64,000 nt of DNA from Cardiocondyla obscurior (lineage: Eukaryota; Arthropoda; Insecta; Hymenoptera; Formicidae), in NCBI RefSeq assembly GCF_019399895.1, contig NC_091875.1, forward strand, positions 6,467,212 through 6,531,211. The letters are read 5' to 3'. This document shows, one piece after another, positions 1 to 13,527 of the stretch. The first letter of the stretch is position 1; each line of letters begins with the position of its first letter. The notes below the pieces were generated by a model that did not search any database, was not told the origin of the DNA, and saw only the letters and a list, made by a program, of their open reading frames with translations. The position numbers were made by a program, and so were the translations under genes.

Positions 1-3000
1 CGATACACAAGAAGTTCATAATAATAGTTCTATGATTCTGTTGCCGCCGCCGGAGCCGCCGTCTGGTTTGTTGGACTTTGAGGAGAATTCTAAAAGTGAC
101 AAGGACGATAGCGACCAGGAATTAGTAATCGATGATAGTCATAAGGAAGATACGCAAAGAGATCTGCCGGCAAGCGGCGACAAGTACGATCCGTTCGCGG
201 CCGATAGTGATAGTAACGACGACGTTACCGCTTCGTTAAAGGGGATATTAAATAAAGGAGAAGGGTCGCGAAACAGTTTGAATCGTTGTAACGTACCCGT
301 ACCGATTGCAACACCGCTGATTCCCGCAACTTGCCCTGCGGTACCGACAATTCAGGGCAAGGAACGGCCACAGGAGTCTATTCGGCTGACCGCATACGAT
401 GATGAAGATGACAATGACTCGCAATCGGATTGCCCAAATTTTTCTATATACTCTTCACAAACTATGGACGTGGCTAGACACACGGAACAAGAATTAACAC
501 AGCAGCTCGAGCCGATACAACCGCCATCATTACCGCTCAATATTCCTGACGACGATGATATTATCGTGGGAGACGTGCAGGCCTGTGATTTGCCGGAGCT
601 GCCACCTGAACCGGCCGATCCTTACCTCGAGGCGTTACAAAAGGAGCGACAAGCTCTGAGTAAAATACCACCGAAGAAAATTTCGCACGATTCGCATCGC
701 GGTAAAATTACCTTCAAAATTGGCAACAAATTTCGACTCAATAATCGATTGAGTGGCTTGCATACGGACGATCATTCGCAGAATACGAGTTTCTTTCAGA
801 AAAAATCGATTACGGTTTTACCAGTCGATAAATCTATTATAAGTCAACAAGAGCGAGATGATGACAAAAATGTTGGCTCGTCAAAATCTACGATGGAGTC
901 TACAACCGTACGATCAATAGCGTTGAACCAGTTCGTAAAGATAGGACCACAAGTTGCTGAAAAAGAAAAGGAAGGAACAGAAAAAAACGTCGAGTCTATT
1001 ACAGCGAGCCCAAAAAAGAAAGAATCATTCAAGCTGACTGGTCGACGCAAGAGCAAGGAATCTTCCTCGGAGAGCTCATCAGAAGAGGAAAATATAAATG
1101 CAGACGAAAGGTGTGTCAACGTGTCGTCCAGTAAAAAAGAGGAAGAGGATAGTAAACAGGAAACGTCAGAACCGGCGGCGACAAATGTAACTTCGCCCGA
1201 GGATGTTACAATTGCGGAAAGCACTTTCGACGTATCCCGATTGTCGCCAAAAAAATCGGAGAGCGACGAGTTAGACACAGAACGTAACTCGGAGAACTTA
1301 GAAGACGGTAATACTGCTAGCGATGTTGCCTCATCACGCTCGAAAATTCAATCGCAAAATGAGGCAGATACGTGCAACAGCTCGGAAGAGCGGGATTCGA
1401 GTAGTGACGACGAAGAGGATAACGATAACGATAACAACGAAGAAGAGGAAGAAGAAGAAGAGGAGGAGGAGGAAGAAGACGAAGAAGAAGACGAGGACGA
1501 AGAAGAGGAGGAACAGAAGCGTTCGCTGAGTAGTCATAAACTTAGCTCGGCGAATCGCGACGACAAAGTATTAAGCGACGAGGATCCAAATTCGTCGGAG
1601 CAACGGCATGAAAAGGAAAGTTTTTCAACGGTGGACGAAGAAGCGGAGCAGTTTCCGATTGAGAAAGACAAGGTGGAGGAATCGGCCGTTCCTACCACTT
1701 CTGTTGATAACAATTGGGACTCCGATGGCGCGTATACACCCTGCAAAGACGAATTACCCATGAGGAACGAGAACACGTTAGGAGAGCAAAGCCCCGTGCT
1801 ACTTGAAGCTGGTTTGGAGCCCATTACGCCAACGAAGGATAAAATGAACGACGATCTGGATGACTGTAGATCACCTGCTGGTTATGCCGAGCTGGGCACT
1901 GAGGCTATTTCCGAAACCGACGAGATGATAAATTTTGAGGAAGAATTAAACGCCCTGGCATTGCGAAAAGAGAAAGAGATGGAAGACGGTGAGATACTAG
2001 ACGAGAATAAATTAGACGCAAAAGAACGTGAAAAATTGAAGGAGGAGAAAGAAGACGACGGTAAGAAAAAACGAAAGAAGGATAAAAAAGAAAAGAATAA
2101 GGAAAGCACGGAGAAAAATAAAGAAAATATTTCGTCGGATAACTTGGTCGCGTGGAAAAAGCTTTCGAAAAGCACGAAGGAAAGATCATACCGCGAAAAA
2201 GACAAGCGGTCTAAATCGAAAGAGAAAGAAAAAGAAAAAGATAGATTTTCCAAGAAAAAAACGAAAGAAATTAGTAAGAAAAAGGAGAAAAGAAAAGAAA
2301 TGCCGCGTTACGACGTGAGAAAAATCGTTGCTGATAAACCGCCTCGAACGAGAAAAGACGAGTACGGCAGAGACATTAGAGATAAATCACGAAGCAGGTC
2401 AAGAAGCCGCTCGTCCAACAAGCTTCGGTCGGGCTCAAAGGATCGACGAAGTCGGTCGTACTCCAAGGGACGATCGAAGAGCAGATCCCGTCTTCGGTTG
2501 TCTTGGTCGAAAGATCGTGGCCACTCGTACTCGAAATCATGCCGTTCTAATTCACGCAGGAGATCTTCGTCCCGCGCCAGACGTAAGTCACGAAGGCGCT
2601 CTGTGTCGCGAAGGCGATCTTTATCAAGGCGGCATTCCATCTCCCGCAGGCGATCGCGATCGCGATCACGGTCGCGATCACCGTCACCGTCGCGTAAACG
2701 ACGGTCGTTGTCGCCTAGACGGCGCTCCAGGCGTTCACTGTCACGGTCGCGCGACAAGCGAAAAGACAAGACGAAGAAGTACAAGTCGCGAAGCCGCTCG
2801 CGGAACCGCAAGCGATCACGCAGCAAGTCGGCTAAGAGAACGTCATCTAAATCGCGCGAGAAGAGGCATAACAAGAGGAAGGTGCACAGCCGGTCGCGCT
2901 CTAAAGGCAGATCAATCTCGCGAGATCGAGATCGCAATAGAACCTGGGACCAGCTGAACGAAAAGAGCGTCCAGGAACAGCAGTTTCCGCGAGCCGACCG

Positions 3001-5951
3001 CGAGGAACACGAGCGTTCGTGGAGTGCGCAATGGACCCCGTCTTGGTCTCGCTCGAGGTCGAAGACGCCACCGCACATTCAGCAGGAGCCGATGGGTACG
3101 CGAAACTGGTCGCCGCCGTCGGTACTAGACAGCGTATCGCCGAAGAATTTAACGGTTATATTGACGAACAAGGAGGCGATAAAAAAGAAGAAAAAAGAAC
3201 GCCGGAAGGAAAGCCGAAAGTCGAAGGAGGCGGAGAAACGGCGGAAAAGCAAGCGAAACCGGACCCCACCACCGTCGAAAGAAGTGTTCGCCAGCGGTGA
3301 TAATATTCTGGTCAGCGTATGTTTTAACAAAGACAACGAGATCAATCCGTCTGCCACGCCGGATTTACCGTCGAGTAGCATCCCCCTGTCACCGCCGATA
3401 AAACGTCGACGAAGGGAATCTGTTCAGACGGAAAATGCTGCCCCTATTGCAAAGCGATCGAAGAAAGAGAAGACCAAGGACAAACGATCGAAATCGCCTA
3501 AGGTAAAAAAAGATAAAAAAAAGAAATCAAAAGCGGCCGAAATAGCGGCGACGAAAAAGCCCGTAGCCGTGATCGACTTGGATCAATCGCCTTTTCGTGA
3601 ACAAACACCTTCGCCTCGTGATGTGATTGTACTTAGCGACGACGATGACAAGCAGGTGCAGGAAACACTTGCCGCTTCGCCGGAGCAGTGTCCGCCGTCG
3701 CAAGCGTCACCGCCGCGTGAACAGTTTGTTTCACAGGGCCCGAAAACTCCGCCGGAGCCGCAGATCAAGTTTTCGATAAACAAGCAGCCCAGTAATCTCC
3801 GACCGTCTTTAATCAATCCGTTGTTAGAAGAGGAAGAAGAAGAGGAGGAGGAGGAGGAAGAAGAGGAGGAGGAGGAAGAAGAAATGATGGACGAGCAGGC
3901 CGAGGAGGAGTTGGAAATGCGGGCACAAGAAGAACTTGAGCTGCGTTTAAAAATCGGACCTAACACACCTCCAGAGCCACCGACGTCTCCTCCAACTTCG
4001 CCGGACGCTTACGATCCCTTCGATCCGACCAAGTCCCGGTCGCCGACGCCGGACGCTAGTCAGGAAGCCACGCCAAATGACGAGCACGATCGAACGCAAC
4101 GTAACTCACCTAGAAAACACGATGGAGCAACGGACGCTCCGTTGCCGTTGGATGAGCCTAGCCAGCAACAAGAGCCATCAAGTCAAGAAAAGCCGACAGA
4201 AAAGCCAAAGATAATATCGATGGTCACGATCAAGAGGCCGTCGCCGCAAAGAGATGGATCCGAATCTCCCGGACCGGAGGGCCAGCCCGACGCTGCACAA
4301 CCATGCGGCAGCAGTCCGCCTAAAACCCAGCAAAATCCGCAGAACGTGCAATCGACCGCTAATCCATTTAGCACTATCAATCCTGTTCTGGCGACGGTGG
4401 CAGCCGCGGTGCAAAGAAGTTTTAGTATCAACACTCCTAACACCGCGCAAAGAACTTTATTGCAGGTATGTAACACGACGCAATTGCAGTTCGATTGAGA
4501 TTTTAAGTTTAATTACATTTAATTTATTTATAATTTAATTCGCATTTACTTCATTTTTGTTTGATTTTTTGCAGTCTAATCGCATCTCGCCGAACAATCA
4601 AATAAAGCAACGTACAAATGACCGACCGCAACTTCCTAACGTATTTGCGAATTCGGCAAAGTCGTCCGCTATGGCACGACCTTCCAAATCTACTCAAAGT
4701 AAAAGCGGCTCAACGGTGGGACAAAACGGTAACGATGCGAACATAGACATGGCAAGTGACAACGTCGACATGTCGTCCCCTTATTCACCGGGCTCGACTT
4801 TGAGCGATGGATTGTTCGATCCACCTAGCCCTACCAATTTTAATAACTCGCCTGTTGCAAATGCACCACCGCCTGCAGTTGCCAAAACTAGCACGCCGAA
4901 AGTTAATAAAAGTACGGAGAAAAAAGATGTGTTCGATACGCTATTCGGCGGAGTAGTACCACCCGTTAAGACTGCCACCAAAAATAAAAGCAAAAAAGCT
5001 GCTAAGGAAAAACCCAAGAAGTGTATGTATTTTAATAATTTTATATACGTCAAAATTAGTAGAAAAAAAATTTGAGTGTTAGTTATATGTAATTGTTATA
5101 TAAATAATATAACAATTGCTCTCTATAAATTAATATTCTTTTTTACGAGTTTTATTATTAATATTTTACACATAGGTAATATTATTATATTAACAGCTGC
5201 ATGCATTTTGGTATTAAAGTTTTATTAATGAAACAATATTTTGCAGCTACTAATCCTAAAGTTGGCGTACGCATGGACGAAAATCAACTTCAAATTCTTG
5301 ATGATCTTCCAAGTTCTGCTGTAGAAATGCAAGTTAAAGACAAGGTATTTTAATGCAATTAATAGTAATTTAATATAATGTGATTTATTACTAAATACGA
5401 TAACTGTGTGCTGTTATAGTTTCTTAAGAAGCTAAATCGACAAGAGAGAGTTGTTGAAGAAGTGAAATTGGTTCTTAAGCCCCATTATACTAAAAAGCAC
5501 ATTACAAAAGAGGAATATAAAGACATCATGCGCAAAGCAGTACCTAAAGTAAACATAAAACTTATTGTTTTAAAAAATTAAATTAAAAAATTGAATTAAA
5601 TACAAAATAATTTGATAATATAAATAACAAAAACATTTTATAATCTCAATTGTGTAATTACAGATATGCCATAACAAAACGGGTGAGATTAATCCTAAAA
5701 AGATAGCTCACCTAATAGAAGCGTACGTAAAGAAGTGTCGAAACAACAAGAAAAAGACTTCTTCTGCTCCCAAAATAACAAAACCTGCGTAAGTGAAATA
5801 TTTAGCGATATATAGCTTTTTGTACGATAAATTGAAACTTAAGGTGCATTTAATTACGTTGTTTTTATTTTGTAAATGAAATTAACATTATATCTGTATG
5901 TTTTTGTATAACTGCACTTAATGCAATTACAGGAAAACTATGTGGAGTTGA
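1..5951 (+). CDS. PHRF1: PHRF1-like SR-rich nuclear protein, 3' part of gene
   Basis: Exons: <1..4465, 4575..5022, 5247..5344, 5420..5548, 5664..5788, 5933..5951. The frame is open through the left edge, so the 5' end lies outside; 1760 residues are visible. The huge first exon encodes a disordered protein: acidic N-terminal part, a glutamate run near residue 485, a Lys/Glu-rich stretch (~680-770), an Arg/Ser repeat region (~793-985), a second glutamate run near 1280, and 'YDPFDP' and 'TPPEPPTSP' motifs. The small last exons encode a conserved helical C-terminus (RQERVVEEVKL...YKDIMRKAVPKICHN...INPKKIAHLIEAYV, discontinuous) shared by PHRF1 and SCAF-type proteins, which associate with RNA polymerase II and splicing. 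PHRF1 carries RING and PHD fingers at its N-terminus; none is visible here because that part would be upstream, so SCAF1/SCAF11 relatives are not excluded. All joins are GT-AG and keep frame; stop is TGA at 5949-5951. Confidence 0.72.
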
Positions 5952-8222
5952 TCACGTGCTGGCAATCCTAACGTGTTAGAAACTTGTTCAACGTTAAACC
6001 TCTCTTTAGACCACGCGTAAAACACTGTATTCTGTCTTCTGAATGGTAAGTGAAATAAAAGCGTGTATACATATGCACGTATATGTGTGGGTGTGAGCAC
6101 GTGCGTGCACGTGCGCGTGTGTGTGTGTATACAGAGTGAAAAAACAGTGGATAAGTGAGCTTTTTCTCATAGGAGGAAAATCCTTAACTGCAGCAGCCTA
6201 TTGAAAATCACGTACCATAGATTTTCAGTGGAATTATTTTCACCTACAATCGATATATTTCTTTTCAAGGTAAAAAGTCAATTTATCCATATTGATTCAC
6301 TCTTTACATATGCATACACATACACATACACCCTATTTCATACGCACATGTACATCTATCGATAAATATGTATTGTGTGTACATACATAATTCATTAGTA
6401 ATGTATAAGCGTAATATTTTTATTTATCTAATTGTTCAAATATGAGAGACTAAGAATTCGTGATTGCTATTATTATTCACAAATATTAACATTTCGACAT
6501 TTCGCGTATATACACTTTAAGCGCGTATTCGCGAAGGCGCTCGACAATGTACAGCCTCTGTCCGAAATACATCTGTACATTATTATGACGCCTTTTAATA
6601 TAAGTTCGGATCACGATCAACGATCCTCTGCTAAACTAATTAGGAAATATGTTGTACGATAAGTAAAATTATATTAGAGTGTGATTGTGTAATTAAAAAA
6701 AAAAAAAAAAAAAAAAAGGGATAACATAAAAACGCTCAAATAATTCGAGTCGCTATTTATGCGGGAAGAAACCAAGTTGCAACAGGTGTATATTCCCAAC
6801 AAACTTGCGCTGTAAAATCAGTAGATGTCACATAAAAACTAGTTAAGTAGATTCTTAAACCTTTATATAAGCGAAAATGGCCTGCTGAGATCTTTTTCGT
6901 ACAAACACATTTCCATAAACAGAATACGCTGGGTATTTTGTTTCATTTTATTCATATTCCATAAAGTAGAACACAAAACGACACACACGCATTTCCGATC
7001 AGCGACTTCAAATGTAAATAAATCATGTACAAAATTACCGGACACTATTATTGTATGTGAAATTGATTTAAGTGTGCGTTTTATTATACGTTTACTTACG
7101 ACTCGTTTACTCATGTGCGTAAACTCGACATACAAAAGAGGTTTTCACGTTACATTCTTAGGAGGTCATGAAAGAACAATTATTTTCATTTGCAATTCGT
7201 TTGTGCGACGTGAGCATGCGTTACTTGTAAGAAGGCAAGAGGATCACTGTAAGAATAACTTCCATTTTTTTTAAAATACCCAATATTTTAACGAAATAAA
7301 CTGGTCATATAATGTATCAGAACAATAACGTATCAATTTGTGCGTTGTCGCATCACAATTTTAAATGATTTACGTTCATAAAGAAATAGTGGTTGACTTT
7401 TCCATATATTGATATAATACAAGCACGTTTATTTCAAGGGCCAAATTACGTAGACCGGTATTTATAATTCGTTCAATTTAACTTGATGTGTTTAATGGCA
7501 CATTGTAAGAATTCTAATTTTGAAGAATATTCTTTTAAATACGTGTACGTATTGTCTATAATTGATAAATGCACATTGCATCAGCTGCCGTACAAAATTT
7601 TGTTGTACATCTTTTGATCCGATTGTATGCTCATTGTACGGAAATACACTGTATGTGGATAGATTTTATACTTTTTACGCCTAGCTGAAATTACATCCTC
7701 TTTGGAACCTATTCAGGTACTTATATACGTACATATACATATACATATAAGTATATATCGAAAACGAATGCTACACTATATAGTTGAAGTGAATTTAAGC
7801 AAATGTCACGATCGTATTATACAGTATGTCATCAGCGATCACATCGACATTCACAATGGCATTTGTCCGCAACTGCTGCAAATATTTGTAAATTAATTGG
7901 TGTGTATTATTAAATTTAGCGATTTATTAAAAACACACATCGATTGAATTCACAAATTTTACAACAACTGCTGTGGCACCTGTGCTGAACCCAGCCATTG
8001 TAATGATTATGTCGATCATCATTACATGAGTAAAATAATGAGTTAAATCCATCGTTAATTAAACCGTTAATTCTTGTGTGTACGAACTCTCTTTTGTACT
8101 AAATAGCAATGTACATAAACGAAAGGAGAATAAAGTTTAATATTATCGAATTTATTCAATATAATTATTCGATATAATATTCGATATAAAAACGGTGATT
8201 TAATCATGCGCCTATTAAAATA
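5952..8222. other. PHRF1-like 3' flank, no second gene seen
   Basis: AT-rich non-coding DNA. It holds a GT/CA-rich low-complexity stretch around 6061-6132, another CATA-rich patch near 6305-6385, a pure A run at about 6695-6717, and several AATAAA hexamers any of which could end the upstream transcript. The longest ORFs (under 95 codons) show no family resemblance and lack splice partners. Confidence 0.6.
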
Positions 8223-8567
8223 CACGAGAAATTAAAAATAAACGAGTTGACTAACCCGTCAATTTCAGGGTTTTCGCGGCGCCAGTTTTGCTCGCTCGTG
8301 ATTGACTCATGTTAACCAACCTAATTTGCTCGCTCGTGATTAGTTCATGTTGACCAACCCAAAAAATACGAACTAGCAAGTTGAGTTGGTCAACATGAAC
8401 CAATCACGAGCGAGTAAAATTGGCGGGATGGCCTTCGCCGTGCCACCAATTTACTCCTCCTAAACTCCTAATGCATCTTGATACTTTTCGGACGATTTCG
8501 GACGATTCCGCGCCGCGAAACCCTGAGATTGACGAGTTAGTTAACTCGTTTATTTTTAATTTCTCGG
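8223..8567. mobile_element. MITE-like element with ~60 bp inverted ends
   Basis: The ends are inverted copies: ACGAGAAATTAAAAATAAAC-type sequence at the left and its reverse complement at 8545-8567, continuing inward through a GAAACCCTGA / TCAGGGTTTTC block for about 60 bp. Both sides are flanked by TA (8221-8222 and 8568-8569), the target usually duplicated by Tc1/mariner-type elements, though one end has a one-base mismatch there. Inside is a second nested inverted structure: two direct copies of a TGCTCGCTCGTGATT block (8290-8360) face one inverted copy (8378-8420). It has no coding capacity, so it would be non-autonomous. The superfamily is inferred from the flanking TA only. Confidence 0.75.
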
Positions 8568-9775
8568 TAATTTAAATGTGCAAATAATGAAAATACCATT
8601 TTAATTCAATTGTAATTAAAAATTAAATCTTATTTATTTAATTGTAAATGTATTTTTTTAATAACAAAAACATTATATAACATAAATTAAATTAAATTAA
8701 GCAAAATAAAATAAAACACAGCAAAATAAAAATAAAATAAATCAAATAAGGCAAATTTAACAAATAAAAAGTTCATTGTCAGCGGTAAAATTAAATGCAC
8801 TTTATTGTCGGTTCTTAAGTATACTGTTTGAGAACAAAAAGTCAGTTGCTACAATAAGTATGAGTGTATCTTACAAATTTCGCATTCGAGTATGATCACC
8901 ATCCAGATGTATAAGGCTCCTAAATTTTTGCCACCCTGTAATTATATCAAAGGGAGAACTAATACGCTGAATATCTATTAACAAATAAATGAACAACACC
9001 AAAATGTGCCATAAATTTTTATTCCTACATTAAATTCGCAATCAACGCGAAGTCCTCAGTTAAAAAATTAGAAGCCTTATGTTTAGGATTTAATTCCAAG
9101 ACAAAGCAAAAAAATATTCGTCGACAAGTGTGCATGAGGGTGCATTACGTCACGATGGAATGATATTTTGCATGAACAGTTCATTTACAGATAAAAGTGC
9201 TTCCGATCGTTGTATCTCGAACTCCCCTAATCAAATTTATTCTTCCTAACTGCTAATGAGATCGAGCCTAGATAATGTTGCCTCTGATCAACTTCTTTTT
9301 TCTTTAATTTATTTTGTAAAGTTATTCATACATAAAAAAATTTGTTTCCTGCGTTACACGCTGATTGTTTATTCGCTGCCACACTTGACTTTCTGATTAT
9401 TTTTAATATTACAGCAAATGATACCTATTCGATTATTCGAAAAGTATCTTATTTGTATATCGAAAACAGAAAATAAAACAAATAGAACAGTTAATCAGAG
9501 ACATTGTTCGTACTAATCAGAAATACTGCTCGTACAATACAATTTCAGACAATCTACGTGACTTTTATAAACGTCCCATGAGCATTATGAACGGAAGAGC
9601 ATAAAAGAATTATTCTGCATCTTTTTAAATTATTTAAATCCTAGTTGTCGATATAATTTCCGTGATATGTGCCACATATTAAATTTTGTTAATTTCAAAT
9701 AATTCAATGAAGTAATTCTGAATAGTAAAATTATATATGATTTGATGCTATGTTTAACGTTGATCGAGAGAAAAA
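8568..9775. other. Intergenic / TBC1D25 3' flank, nothing recognised
   Basis: AT-rich sequence between the MITE and the TBC1D25 stop codon. It probably includes the TBC1D25 3' UTR (minus strand). I see no ORF with family resemblance, RNA gene or clear repeat. Confidence 0.5.
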
Positions 9776-12700
9776 TTACACGTTCATGTAGTCTGGTTTG
9801 TTACAGGAAGTCGAGCCGGCCGAGGAGGATGTGACGGAATGTCTTCTAAGATAGCCGGCGAATAGTTGACGTGCTTGATTAAGTACACGGATCACATTGT
9901 GACGACGAACCATCTTGTCGAAATGCATCGCCATCTCATTATAATCCATTTGATTGCGCATTACAAAGTCCCGATGTTGCAGCAGAAGAGTGATGCACAA
10001 GAACATTAAAAAAGGATTACCGCCACCGAATTCGTGCGGTGGCGGCAATGAATTTTCTCCCAACTGATCTTCACTCGTTCCCGCGGGTATAAGGTTAGTC
10101 AATTCCGTTGCTTCCTCACATTGCTCTTGTATGGATTGCTGTTGTTCTTGGTGCTGTTGTTGATGCTGTTTTATCGGAGTTTCTGGTGCAAGTGCATTTT
10201 GATGCCAACTTTCAGTTCCTTCACTGTCTGATGCCGATTCAGATCTAAAATAAAAATAAACTGCTGTAATATGTGAATATATAAAATAGTATAAAATAAA
10301 AAAAAAAAGCGACTGCTACGATCCTACGAATTATTAAATGTCAGTGCACATACCTAGTGGTACGTTTGAGTAGTCTGATTGGTGTAATAGATTTTATTCC
10401 GTTTTGATCCTCCAAAATTTCACCGTCATATTCTAATTCCGCTTGCTCGTCCGGAGTCGTAGGTTGATGTTTTTGTTGTAAAGTATGTAAAGGGTTCTCC
10501 CATACAAATACGTCCGTTGCTGGGCTGCATCTCGCCAATTCTGTCTCCGTCTCACTCTCTAATAAGTCAGTTTCTCTCTTCGATAATACGCAGTCACATT
10601 CATTAGGCGACGAAGGTCCGAATACTTGTCGATCTAGCGATTCCAATTCTAGTCTTAACTCTCTAGTCATTGATGTGGTCATCGGAAAAAAGTCTGTAGG
10701 ATCGTCTGGTGAGTTCGGTTCATCTCTCAACACTCTAATGACGCCGCTTTCGCTCGAAACACGTCTACGGTAATAAAATATAATACTTTCAAATCATCTA
10801 ACTTTGCAAAAATACACAAATATCTCGATTCAGAAAAAGTATTTTCTGTGAAGATTACCTAAGCTCAGGTTCAGTATCGCTCGGTGTAACTTTACTACGA
10901 TTGAGACTCGTAAAGTTTAAAAATTCATTCAAATTTTTCACCACTCGCGCACATTTCTTTTCACCGGTGTTGTCATTTTGATCATTGTTCCTAGTTTGTT
11001 CTTTCGTAGGGGCAGATAACTTTTCTTTCAATTCCAAAAGATTCGAACATTTTGATTTAATAGGAAGAGAATCTGTACTTAGGCACTTTTCTGTCGATTC
11101 GTTATTTTTTCTATTTTTGGTGTTGGTCAAATCATTTTCTGAATCAGAGAATGCTTCATACGGTGAATTAGATCTAAAAAAAAAAAAGACGCACACAAAA
11201 ATAGTTTTACTTTAGCAAACAGAAAATGTTCGAAACATTATTTCAAGCATTGATAATTGTACAAATAAAAAACCTTTTTGTTTCTCCATTAATCTCAGTA
11301 GATGTTTGTATAGTTGATTCTTCGGTACTAAAAGCCTTCCGCCTCATACTGGCAGCAATACTAGCCGAGGAACTTTGTCGTCTAATAGCACAGACCTTGG
11401 TGTACGCATTTTCGCGGATATGTTTCACATTCGGACTAGGTGGCGGTGACGCAGGAGGAAAAGGCACCTCAGCAAGACTCAGTTCGCCAATCGGTGGTGA
11501 TGCTGGGAGAGCTGCCCACAAAACCTCGAGCATTCTAAGTGCATCATCTAATGCAAACTCACGTTTCATTTCGAGTAACAGCCAACGATAACAAAAAAGC
11601 AGATCGTCTGCTTGATGAGACTTCAAATATGCATAGAAATCGGGGTCATAATGTTGAAGACCTGCAAAAAAAATATCTTACAAGGAGAGGCTCCTTGCTG
11701 TTCTCCTTTAATTTTAATAAAATTTCGTGAAAAGGAGTCAAATATTTAATATATATGTATATATTTTAATTATTTTTTAAAAAATAATTATTTACCTTCT
11801 GCAAGATGAGCAAATTTAGTAGTCATAGCAATGCCATCGAGCATAAAGTTGTCTTTCAATCTTCTCATGAGAGCACAAAGGCAGATGTAGGCCTGTGCTT
11901 CGTCCCGCATTGTAACGAGAAGGGGCGAAGCCAAATCGCTCATGCCTTGACAGTAACTTACACTTGGATGATTTAAGGCGTACGTCGTTAAAATATTAAA
12001 GAGGCTCGCTATATTCTGATTATCATCCGAACCGCCATAAAACTTGTGATGCCTGTCTGTTCTGAGAACATCCTTTCTCACCATACTCGTAACGTAACCG
12101 AGATCGCCTACATTTTGTCCCTTTTGCACTAGCACCCGCCACCGCTCACGCAGATTCTGATATTCCTGCGCCTTTTTCTTCATATAATCCATCCTCTCGC
12201 GACCCGACATTCCCTCTGGATATACGTTCAAGATATGTTTCCATACCACCTTCCGCAAGCTAGGTTCGATTCCACCAAAATAAATTACTGCTCTTAATTC
12301 CTTAGAGTGTATCACTTGGCCGATCGGATCTAGAAATTGACGGAACTCGGCGTCGGTCAAAGGTGATCTTGGAGGCTGAATATTTTGCTGATGTGATGAT
12401 TCCTCGCCTAAATTGCCCAATGCACGTTGCACCATATTCAGCGTTCTTTCCATCTGTGACGAAAGATTAAACGCGAAATTGGATACACCTGATAACTGTA
12501 ATAATAATTATAAAAAAAAAACAAAAATAATAAAATAATTTCAAAAATAAAAAAGAAAAAAAATTATAAAAGTAATACAAAAATTAAAAACTAAATAAAA
12601 AAATGACTTTAAGGCTCCTAACGATTTGTTGCAGCCATATTTCAGCGTGTTATTTTTTATAATTATTAAAAAGATATTTAGTTATTAAAAACATTCAACG

Positions 12701-13527
12701 CGATATCTAATTAAAGAAAAAAATATTGCTAATTTATACTTTCGTAAAAAACCTTTATAAAATTTTCTTTCGTCTTCCGTAATTGTCGAGCATCAGCAAA
12801 GACGAAATTACGAGACTTACTTTATTCATTATGAGACCTGGCAGCTTAGGTGTTTTGTAAGGAAACCCAGTCTCCTGCTGCCGTGTCGATACTTCCTGCG
12901 CATTTTGCTCCCAATAGCATTCACAGTCGCCAGTTTCGCCGAAAGGCTTCAGGTTCACTTGTAGATAAAGATACGGTTCTGATGCACTAAAAAACATCGC
13001 GATAATATTGGGTGAAATAATACAATTTTTATTTAACAATAAAATTACATTTTGTACGTTTTAAATACCTAATAAATGCAGCGTCCAAGTCCCAATCCGA
13101 GAGTAAAAAGAGATACGTCTCGGATCCATAGTCATCGATTGCTCGATACGAAACAGTAAACTCCCTACAGTACGCGATCTATTATTCTAACGTTTCACTG
13201 ATATGTTGCATAAATGGATATATTTTTTTTTATTTTTTTTTACTCGTCTCTCAAATAAATAACTTACCCTTTTATGTCGAAAGCTTTTATAAGTATACTT
13301 TGTAGCACTTCTATTGACGTTATTTGGGGATCCACGCTAAATTTGCGATATTCGGGTTGATGTCGAGTTTCACATTTCTAAATCAAAAAATTAATTTTGT
13401 TTTTTATAACATATAAAATATTTTACAGAATATTATACAGTATGTTTTAAAGTTTGTGTGGCAATAATTAACAGCGTATATATACCTTAACTTTGACACG
13501 TACTGCTTCTCTAGGACAGCCAAACAT
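9776..13527 (-). CDS. TBC1D25: TBC1 domain family member 25, Rab GTPase-activating protein
   Basis: Exons on the minus strand, in transcript order: 13527..13486, 13377..13268, 13164..13069, 12986..12821, 12495..11796, 11661..11274, 11173..10859, 10764..10354, 10244..9776; total 2697 nt, 898 residues (human protein is 688). The N-terminal ~100 residues match the TBC1D25 PB1/ubiquitin-like region (YLFLLSDWDLD, SASEPYLYLQV). The TBC domain follows from about residue 200: the arginine finger lies in VRKDVLRTDR (R ~283) and the glutamine finger in SYCQGMSDL (Q ~321); FFCYRWLLLE-type sequence and REFALDDALRMLEV close it. A long Ser/Gln-rich insert (residues ~500-780) explains the extra length. The C-terminal GGGNPFLMFLCITLLLQHRD block is family-specific. 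Family members bind Atg8 proteins and act on Rab33B/Rab34 during autophagosome maturation. Start chosen because EAVRVKVK matches the family N-terminus. Confidence 0.93.

Noticed and set aside
2308..3300. Long ORFs in other frames (for example 2308-3078 minus, 2328-2957 plus)
   Set aside because: Shadows of the RS- and Lys/Glu-rich coding exon of the PHRF1-like gene; composition mirrors the real frame.
5952..9775. tRNA or other structured RNA gene in the large intergenic gap
   Set aside because: I looked for T-arm GGTTCGAATCC-like and D-arm motifs on both strands and found none in convincing pairs; a covariance-model scan would be decisive.
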